From positions 1 to 22,809 of the forward strand of contig PJAB01000637.1 of assembly GCA_002887195.1 (NCBI GenBank): DNA of 22,809 nucleotides. The letters run 5' to 3'. Source of the stretch: Chrysochromulina parva (Eukaryota; Haptophyta; Prymnesiales; Chrysochromulinaceae). Below the pieces are notes generated by a model. That model saw only the letters and a program-made list of their open reading frames with translations, was not told the origin of the DNA and made no database searches. This document shows, piece after piece, positions 16,756 to 22,809 of this stretch; the first letter of the stretch is position 1; each line of letters starts with the position of its first letter. The translations under genes were made by a program, and so were the position numbers.

Positions 16756-19272
16756 ATGCGTCCGGGGCCGCGGACAATGCAGCATAGCTTCCGCGCGTTG
16801 TCGAGCAGTGTCAAGGGCTTGACCCTGCTGAAGCAGGACTCGGCGCTCGGTTCGGAGACTTGCGCCTCCTGTGACAGCCCCAGCGCGGCGCCACCAACGG
16901 TTGCCGCGAACAGCGCAGACTGTTCAGAAGAACTCGAGAAGCTGCGCAAGGATGTCGAACGGCTCAATGCCGACAATGAGCAGCTCCATGGAGACAATGA
17001 GCAGCTCAATGCAGACATCGAGCGGCTGAGGGACGAGGTCGAGAGATTAAGGGGTGAGAACAAACAGTTGAACGAGCGGCTGCGGTTCTATCCGCGGCAA
17101 GGAGTCTCCGAGTGGCTCTCGTTGTTCATGCACTTGCAACCAGCCGGAGAAAAAGCCGAGAAGGCCGTCGCCGCTGGCGAGGAGCGAAAAGCGGCGGCGA
17201 CGGCGCTTGAATATACGATGGCCGCATTCACACCGGAGGTTGTCGAGGCGCTCGCAAGGCTCGAGCACTCCAATCGGAGTGTGCGTAGGGAGGCGGTCTC
17301 GACTCTTGGCCAGCTTGATGCGGCGACGCTCGCTCCGCACGCGCCCGCGCTCGTCGCAAGGCTCGAGGACTCCGATTGGGATGTGCGTGAGGCGGCGGTC
17401 TCGACACTTGGCAAGCTGAATGCGGCGACGCTCGCTCAGCACGCGCCCGCGATCCTCGCAAGGCTCGAGGACTCCGTGTGGAGTGTGCGTAAGGCGGCGG
17501 TCTCGACTCTTGGCCAGCTGGATGCGGCGACGCTCGCTCAGCACGCGCCCGCGATTCTCGCAATGCTCGAGGACTCCGAGACGGATGTGCGTGAGGCGGC
17601 GGTCTCGACTCTTGGCCAGCTGGATGCGGCGACGCTCGCTCCGCACGCGCCCGCGCTCGTCGCAAGGCTCGAGCACTCCGAGTCGGGTGTGCGTAAGGCG
17701 GCGGTCTTGACACTTGGCAAGCTGAATGCGGCGACGCTCGCTCAGCACGCGCCCGCGATCCTCGCAAGGCTCGAGGACTCCGATTCGGGTGTGCGTTGTG
17801 CGGCGGTCTCGACTCTTGGCAAGCTGGATGCGGCGACGCTCGCTCAGTACGCGCCCGCGCTCCTCGCAAGGCTCGAGGACTCGGATTCTGATGTGCGTAC
17901 GGCGGCGGTCTCGACTCTTGGCAAGTTGAATGCGGCGACGCTCGCTCAGCACGCGCCCGCGATCCTCGCAAGGCTCGAGCACTCCGAGACGGACGTGCGT
18001 AAGGCTGCGGTCTCGACTCTTGGCAAGCTGAATGCGGCGACGCTCGCTCAGCACGCGCCCGCGATCCTCGCAAGGCTCGAGGACTCCGTGTGGAGTGTGC
18101 GTAAGGCGGCGGTCTCGACTCTTGGCAAGCTGGATGCGGCGACGCTCGCTCAGCACGCGCCCGCGATTCTCGCAATGCTCGAGGACTCCGATTGGCACGC
18201 GCCCGCGATCCTCGCAAGGCTCGAGCACTCTGATTCGGATGTGCGTACGGCGGCGGTCTCGACTCTTGGCAAGCTGGATGCGGCGACGCTCGCTCCGCAC
18301 GCGCCCGCGCTCGTCGCAAGGCTCGAGCACTCCGATTGGGGTGTGCGTTGTGCGGTGGTCTCGCTTCTAGGCAAGCTGGATGCGGCGACGCTCGCTCAGC
18401 ACGCGCCCGCGATCCTCGCAAGGCTCGAGCACTCCGAGTCGGGTGTGCGTAAGGCGGCGGTCTCGACTCTTGGCAAGCTGAATGCGGCGACGCTCGCTCC
18501 GCACGCGCCCGCGCTCGTCGCAAGGCTCGAGGACTCGGATTCGGATGTGCGTTGTGCGGCGGTCTCGACTCTTGGCCAGCTGGATGCGGCGACGCTCGCT
18601 CAGCACGCGCCCGCGATCCTCGCAAGGCTCGAGGACTCCGTGTGGAGTGTGCGTTGTGCGGCGGTCTCGACTCTTGGCCAGCTGGATGCGGCGACGCTCG
18701 CTCAGCACGCGACCGTGCTCGTCGCAAGGCTCAAGGACTCCGATTGGCATGTGCGTTGTGCGGCGGTCTCGACTCTTGGCCAGCTGGATGCGGCGACGCT
18801 CGCTCCGCACGCGCCCGCGCTCGTCGCAAGGCTCGAGGACTCCGATTGGGATGTGCGTGAGGCGGCGGTCTCGACTCTTGGCCAGCTGGATGTGGCGACG
18901 CTCGCTCAGCACGCGCCCGCGCTCGTCGCAAGGCTCGTGCACACCTATTGGAGTGTGCGTGAGGCGGCGGTCTCGACTCTTGGCCAGCTGGATGCGGCGA
19001 CGCTCGCTCAGCACGCGCCCGCGCTCGTCGCAAGGCTCGAGGACTCCGATTCGGGTGTGCGTTGTGCGGTGGTCTCGACTCTTGGCCAGCTGGATGCGGC
19101 GACGCTCGCTCAGTACGCGCCCGCCCTCGTCGCAAGGCTCGAGGACTCCGTGTCGAGTGTGCGTAAGGCTGCGGTCGCGACTCTTGGCAAGCTGAATGCG
19201 GCGACGCTCGCTCAGCACGCGCCCGCGCTCGTCGCAAGGCTCGAGGACTCCGATTCGAATCTCAGGGCTTAA
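16756..19272 (+). CDS. Coiled-coil HEAT-like repeat protein
   Basis: 838 codons in one exon. Residues ~58-112 form a strong coiled coil (EELEKLRKDVERL, NEQLHGDNEQLNADIERL). From residue 181 there are 19 tandem units of 34 residues (102 bp), consensus VSTLGxLxAATLAxHAP then A(I/L)(L/V)ARLExSxxxVRxAA, preceded by a partial unit at ~157-180. The pattern (helix, VR, helix) is HEAT/PBS-lyase-like, giving a superhelical protein-binding surface. Units are nearly identical at DNA level; variation is concentrated at unit positions 27-29 and 32. Unit 9 (18112-18255) is 48 residues, the product of two units with 20 residues lost. The coiled coil suggests dimerisation. No localisation signal is seen and no partner is known. 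Confidence 0.85.
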   Translation: MRPGPRTMQHSFRALSSSVKGLTLLKQDSALGSETCASCDSPSAAPPTVAANSADCSEELEKLRKDVERLNADNEQLHGDNEQLNADIERLRDEVERLRGENKQLNERLRFYPRQGVSEWLSLFMHLQPAGEKAEKAVAAGEERKAAATALEYTMAAFTPEVVEALARLEHSNRSVRREAVSTLGQLDAATLAPHAPALVARLEDSDWDVREAAVSTLGKLNAATLAQHAPAILARLEDSVWSVRKAAVSTLGQLDAATLAQHAPAILAMLEDSETDVREAAVSTLGQLDAATLAPHAPALVARLEHSESGVRKAAVLTLGKLNAATLAQHAPAILARLEDSDSGVRCAAVSTLGKLDAATLAQYAPALLARLEDSDSDVRTAAVSTLGKLNAATLAQHAPAILARLEHSETDVRKAAVSTLGKLNAATLAQHAPAILARLEDSVWSVRKAAVSTLGKLDAATLAQHAPAILAMLEDSDWHAPAILARLEHSDSDVRTAAVSTLGKLDAATLAPHAPALVARLEHSDWGVRCAVVSLLGKLDAATLAQHAPAILARLEHSESGVRKAAVSTLGKLNAATLAPHAPALVARLEDSDSDVRCAAVSTLGQLDAATLAQHAPAILARLEDSVWSVRCAAVSTLGQLDAATLAQHATVLVARLKDSDWHVRCAAVSTLGQLDAATLAPHAPALVARLEDSDWDVREAAVSTLGQLDVATLAQHAPALVARLVHTYWSVREAAVSTLGQLDAATLAQHAPALVARLEDSDSGVRCAVVSTLGQLDAATLAQYAPALVARLEDSVSSVRKAAVATLGKLNAATLAQHAPALVARLEDSDSNLRA
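17296..19269 (+). repeat. 102-bp coding tandem repeat, 19 units
   Basis: Units start at 17296 and every 102 bp to 18112, then resume at 18256 and continue every 102 bp to the final shortened unit at 19174. The frame is never broken. Units 1 and 15, and units 2 and 8, encode identical 34-residue peptides, so blocks have been copied within the array. Confidence 0.92.
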
Positions 19273-19760
19273 GACTGCAATCTTTACTGTAATGCCGAGG
19301 GCGCGCGCCATCCCTTAGAGCACTTTCGTTACTTAAGCGGAACGTCGCCGTCGGCCCGCGTCGGCCTCGCGCTCGCCGTCGTGCGTGCGTTCTCCGCGAT
19401 GTCGACCGTGCGCTGGTGGGCATACCGTTACGTTACGGGCACGCCACGGACGGCGTTTATCTATATAGTACGGAGCTATATCTTTCGGTACTCTCGACTG
19501 AGTAACGTGTACGACGTTTCACGTTAAGCCAAGAGTCGAACACTCGCTGAGTAAGCAGTAACGTGTCCGAAAGGCCCATGCCGAAAGGCTGTGCGCACGC
19601 GCGGCGGACCAGTGTACTCTACGTTCCCACATGCTGCAGGAATCCACATGCTACTCCGTATACCGTGCCTTCTCGTCTGTTGGGCTCACAACCTCAGGCC
19701 GGAGGCGCTCGGCCTCGTCCCGTGCCAGCGTCCGCCGGTGGCGTCTCCTTTTGGACCAAA
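19273..19760. other. Convergent intergenic region, 3' UTRs of genes 6 and 7
   Basis: No gene is supported. It is lower in GC, with a small hairpin (ATATAG at 19463-19468 pairing with CTATAT at 19476-19481) and paired AGTAACGTGT copies (near 19501 and 19557). Both neighbouring genes terminate here. A plus-strand frame from 19578 runs into a repeat array and is not credible. Confidence 0.45.
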
Positions 19761-19781
19761 TTAGGTGGCTTCGGCCGGTGC

Positions 19782-19880
19782 TGGTCTGCCCACGTCCGGC
19801 GGTCATCAATGGTCATCAGTGGTCATCAGTGGTCATCAGTGGTCATCAGTGGTCATCAGTGGTCCGCCCGCGTCCGGCGG
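19782..19880 (-). repeat. Decamer array flanked by 21-bp repeats at end of gene 7
   Basis: Read on the gene 7 strand, about six CTGATGACCA units (19803-19860) sit between two copies of a 21-bp segment (19860-19880 and 19782-19802, two differences). The array supplies the in-frame TGA at 19836-19838. No GT donor precedes it, so it is not an obvious intron. Confidence 0.75.
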
Positions 19881-21444
19881 CAGCGTCTTCTTCTTGCCTA
19901 AGGGGAGCTTGCGCACGAAGGAGCTCGCGACCATCATAGCGTTGACCGAGGACTGGATGGCCTGCCCCATCTCCTTGAACGCGGAGCTCTGCAGTGCAGT
20001 GAACCCGTTGGCGATGCACACGCGTGTGAAGGCGTCGCGATTGACCGGTAGCGTGAGCGGCGCACCCCCAACATCGGGTGCAAGGGAGAGGCGCTCAGAG
20101 GCGCGTTTGCTCGCGTTCGGGGCTCCGGCGGCGCCAGCCGGCTGTGAATCCCTTCCCATCTCATGAATGAGTCGGCTAGCGTCCGCCTAATGAGGGGTGC
20201 AATCAGGGAAGCACTCAGAGGCACCCCGAGGCACATACGGGAACTCATGAGGTCATCACTCCCCAATGAATCCACTCGGTCGTACCGGCGCAAAGGGAGC
20301 GTCATCAGTCGTCATCAGTCGTCATCAGTCGTCATCAGTCGTCATCAGTCGTCATCAGTCGTCATCAGTCGTCATCAGTCGTCATCAGTCGTCATCAGTC
20401 GTCATCAGTCGTACCGGCGCAAAGGGAGCGTCGAGCTGCTTGAGAAGTGTCTTGACTGCCTCGGCAGGCAGCTGGCCGTTGGCCGTGAGCTCCGCGATGG
20501 CGGTGGCGGCCTTAGCGGCGGCCACCTTGGCTGCGGGATCCTTGGCCAGGTCAATGTCCTTGGCGGCTTGGGTGGCCACATCAGCGCGTGCCTGGTCGAA
20601 GCGAGCGCGAAGCAGCTGGGCCGTGCGCGCCATCTCGGCGGAATAGAGACGCATCACCACGAGCATATACTCGTACACCTGCGCTCGATCAAGGGGAAGG
20701 CCATCAGAGGCAAGCAGGGGCAATCAGAGGCAAGCAGGGGCAAGCAGAGGGTGGGGGGCCCAGAGGGTACCCATGAGGCGCGCTCACCTCGACGCGCAGG
20801 TCGATCTTCTGAAGCCCTTTGGCGAGCTCGTGGAAGTCAATGGTGCCGCTGTGGTCGGTGTCGATGATGGTCATCAGCCGCTCGACTTGAGAGACGCTCA
20901 GACATCCCTCGAGCTCCTGCGGGGCATGCAATATCGCGCCGTCGTGAGCACTTGCATACGAACTCGCGCCGTGGTGAGCACTTACATGCGATCTCGCGCC
21001 GTGATGAGCACTCGCATGCGATCTCGCGCCAATCCGTCGCACTCAGCGATCATCACGCCATGGCACTCAGCGATCCTTCTCAGCGCGCGCTCATCACACC
21101 TGCACGCCCTTGACGAACTCGGAGGGGTCGATCTCCCCATCGCCATTCGTATCGAGCAGGTGGAAGAGCTCCCTCAAGGAGAGTCCACGACGCGAGAGGG
21201 CGCGTAAGACCTTGTTCTGCACGAGGGCCTCGTCGCGTCGCTGGAGCACCTGTGCAAAAGGGAGCACGGCGCCGTGGTGAGCACTTGCATGCACGAGGGC
21301 TTCGTCGCGTCGCTGGGAGCACCTTCTCCTTCTCGTCGGTCCCCTTTTGGTCGAGGACTTCGAGGCCCTGCCGGTCGTGCAGCATCGAGTGCAGCGACGA
21401 TGCGAGTGCAGGCTCCAGACCCGCGTACAGCTCGCTGTCGGCGG

Positions 21445-21477
<33 letters not shown>

Positions 21478-22809
21478 CGGCGGAGGAGCGGGCGGCGGAG
21501 GCGGCGGAGGAGGGCGCAGCGACCGTACATCCACTGAGTCGGGCGGACACGTCGGCCTTGGCGGCAGCGACGCCCGCGGCGCCAGCCTTGGCGCTCGACT
21601 CACCGGCGGCCATCATGGAACTGAACCGTTTCGAGTACTCGATAATCTCGTTCGGCAGGCGCACGAGATCCTCGATCTCGAGCGTCGCCTTCGCGATGTC
21701 GGGCGCGCGCGCGTTACGGAACTCGTTGCGCATCAGCTCGACGGCGCGGTCGATTGGTAGCCAAATCGAGCTGTCCTCCGACGTGCGCTCGTCGCCGCCC
21801 GCCGCGCGCACCGCCTTGCGCTCAAAGTCCAAAAAGAACTGGAGCGTCGCCGGAGCAGGTCGAGAGCGCTGTGGTGAGCACATGCATGCAAGGTCGGTCA
21901 TCAGAGGCAATCAACGCTGCCTCACCTGGAGCGTCGTCGGCTCGCGCATCGTGAGTGACGTGTCGCCCAAAAAAGGGAAGTAGCCCGCGAAGGCGCCGAA
22001 GAGGAAGGTGCGGCGTGAGCCGGCGACGGTGGAACTCTTCACGCCCTCTCGGAACTGCTGCAGGTGCTTGCTCGCTATCTGATGGATCCCGTGGCGCTGG
22101 GAGTACCAATCAAGCACGAAGGCGCCGAGCTCCACCTTGGTCCGATGCTCGAGCTCGTCGACGGCATCCCGCTTGAGCTTCGCGTCGTACATGATGCGGA
22201 TCGTCGAGTGCACCACAGCCCCTTGCAGCCGAAGAACACCTTCGCCGCCGCTGCCCAGAGACAGAGCCTTCTTCTGACCTTTCGGATTGTAGCTGCGCAC
22301 ATCTGACCGGTAACGTCCCTTGCGCCCACCACGGCGCTCCGCTCCGCCGCCGCTGCTCGCCTCCTCGCCCTCGAGATCGAATCTGGAGGTGCCGAGATCG
22401 AGATCGAATCTCTCCTCCTCGCCCTCGACGCCCTCGTCGTCGCCCTCCTCCTCGCCCTCCGCACCTCCAGATTCGATCTCGAGCACCGCACCTCCAGATT
22501 CGATCTCGACCTCGTCCACCTGGGTGCCCACGTCGGCGCGCGCGTCGGCGCCAGCGCCCTCCTCATCGGCGCCCGCGACGGCGCCATCCTCCGCTCCGAG
22601 CGTCATGAGCAGCCGCTGCATGTACGCGTCGCCCATCTGCGCGGCGAGGTGCTTCTTGAGCTTCTCGAGGACCCGTCGCTGCTTGCGCTCCTCATCAAGC
22701 TCAGCCTCGAGACGCTCCACCATATCGTCCTCGATTAGCCGCAGCGTATTCTGACGATGCAGCCCAGGCGGTGCCCCAGGCGCGCTGCTGGCGCTCAGAC
22801 CGCCGCCCT
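19836..22809 (-). CDS. EF-hand protein, six exons in window, 5' end missing
   Basis: Model, minus strand: >22809-21926, 21838-21323, 21249-21100, 20916-20788, 20678-20415, 20186-19836; 763 residues in the window, five phase 0 introns. The frame is open to the window edge, so the start lies outside. The first exon has a coiled coil (MVERLEAELDEERKQRRVLE), an acidic tract with repeated IESGGA, then an unrecognised well-ordered region (TIRIMYDAKLKRDAVDELE, FGAFAGYFPFLGDTSL) continuing into exon 2 (IWLPIDRAVELMRNEF), followed by an Ala-rich linker. Exons 3 and 4 encode a paired EF-hand with loops DTNGDGEIDPSE and DTDHSGTIDFHE; both have the acidic positions needed for Ca2+ binding. The C-terminal exons are Ala-rich helices and a basic KKK end. 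A calcium-sensing cytoskeletal or flagellar role is possible but not shown. The acceptor of the last exon (20187) is ambiguous; CACAG near 20146 is an in-frame alternative. Confidence 0.7.
20187..20414 (-). other. Gene 7 intron 5, CTGATGACGA array
   Basis: 228 nt, GTACGA to CATTAG, phase 0. Eleven 10-bp units (20301-20410 on plus as GTCATCAGTC) are bounded by two perfect 25-bp copies of exon-end sequence (20408-20432 and 20279-20303). The intron end reads GATTGCACCCCTCATTAG, nearly the same as sequence inside intron 2 of gene 3 (9681-9698). Confidence 0.65.
20679..20787 (-). other. Gene 7 intron 4, block A array
   Basis: 109 nt, GTGAGC to GCGCAG, phase 0, joining ...KIDLRVE to VYEYMLVV. Five decamers of the CTGATTGCCC/CTGCTTGCCT type lie near its 3' half. 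No block B. Confidence 0.7.
20917..21099 (-). other. Gene 7 intron 3, 30-bp block B array
   Basis: 183 nt, GTGTGA to CCGCAG, phase 0, between the two EF-hands. On the gene strand, block A-like GATCGCTGAGTGC occurs twice, then three 30-bp units (plus coordinates 21001-21030, 20971-21000, 20941-20970), each carrying GCATGCRAGTGCTCAYCAC or a near variant, and a partial fourth. Confidence 0.75.
21250..21322 (-). other. Gene 7 intron 2, made of an exon copy plus block B
   Basis: 73 nt, GTGCTC to ACAG, phase 0. Its first ~33 nt are a near copy of the first 32 nt of the following exon (GTGCTCCAGCGACGCGACG...), followed by block B at 21271-21293. Joining gives DEKEKVLQRRDEALVQ. This is the clearest signature of intron birth by tandem duplication of an exon segment. 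Confidence 0.75.
21839..21925 (-). other. Gene 7 intron 1, short A+B intron
   Basis: 87 nt, GTGAGG to CCAG, phase 0. The order is block A (TTGATTGCCTCTGATGACC) then block B (GCATGCATGTGCTCACCAC, within 21869-21890). CGACGCTCCAG ends both the upstream exon and the intron. Joining gives MREPTTLQFFLDFERKAV. Confidence 0.75.
22373..22507. repeat. 20-bp inverted and direct repeats inside an exon
   Basis: GAGATCGAATCTGGAGGTGC at 22373-22392 is present as its perfect reverse complement at 22461-22480 and 22488-22507. On the coding strand one orientation encodes EIESGGA and the other GTSRFDLE, both in frame, within the acidic tract of gene 7. Confidence 0.85.

Noticed and set aside
17047..18727. Long minus-strand open frames opposite the HEAT array
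   Set aside because: They exist only because the 102-bp repeat is stop-free on the other strand too. Their peptides are Arg/Ser-rich with no domain, while the plus strand gives a coherent coiled-coil HEAT protein.
19463..19481. Small AT-rich hairpin as a terminator or RNA gene
   Set aside because: Six-bp arms only, in a eukaryotic intergenic region; no tRNA or other RNA structure was recognised.
20301..20410. CRISPR-like appearance of regular repeats (also 13691-13790)
   Set aside because: Units are 10 bp with no spacers, lie inside introns and are bounded by exon duplications. They are minisatellites in a eukaryotic gene.
21252..21983. Plus-strand frames opposite gene 7
   Set aside because: The minus strand has paired EF-hand loops and consistent phase 0 splicing; the plus frames are low-complexity shadows.

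Overview
The window looks like nuclear DNA of a GC-rich unicellular eukaryote. A marine microalga, perhaps a haptophyte or pelagophyte, is my best guess, but no marker gene fixes the lineage. The evidence is spliced genes with GT-AG introns, eukaryotic domains (OTU protease, USP8/AMSH-type dimerisation domain, PDZ, EF-hand, HEAT, ankyrin, a CaaX tail, DUF3431, ShK-like domain fused to a sulfotransferase) and many low-complexity coding stretches. There are no operons, Shine-Dalgarno-led starts or prokaryotic gene sets.

Layout: (1) 412-2913 minus, DUF3431 protein with a second glycosyltransferase-like segment. (2) 3246-5117 plus, sulfotransferase-like protein with a C-terminal ShK-like cysteine domain, divergent from gene 1. 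(3) 5357-11057 plus, three exons, a ~1,793-residue disordered scaffold with two PDZ domains, a PDZ remnant, a Gly/Met-rich tract and Gly-Lys tracts. (4) 12261-15265 plus, five exons, a 652-residue OTU-family deubiquitinase candidate with a USP8-dimerisation-like N-terminus. (5) 15573-16385 plus, ankyrin protein ending in a CaaX motif. (6) 16756-19272 plus, coiled coil plus 19 near-identical 34-residue HEAT-like repeats. (7) >22809-19836 minus, six exons in the window, EF-hand protein whose 5' end lies outside. Genes 6 and 7 converge. No shared pathway links the seven genes; the ubiquitin, glycan and scaffold functions look independent.

The most unusual signal is the intron population of genes 3, 4 and 7. 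All eleven introns I infer are phase 0. Most are built from two short blocks: block A, a decamer near CTGATTGCCC or CTGATGACCG, and block B, near GCATGCAAGTGCTCACCAC. Two short introns (15031-15106 and 21839-21925) carry A then B in the same order. Longer introns are tandem amplifications of A or of B. Many are bounded by direct repeats of adjacent exon sequence (11-42 bp), and introns in genes 3 and 4 begin with the same 30 nt. This suggests a family of introner-like or duplication-born introns that grow as minisatellites, still spreading: one copy sits in an open exon and another appears to have moved the stop codon of gene 7.

Intron boundaries here are inferred from frame continuity, domain continuity and GT/AG sites, without transcript evidence.
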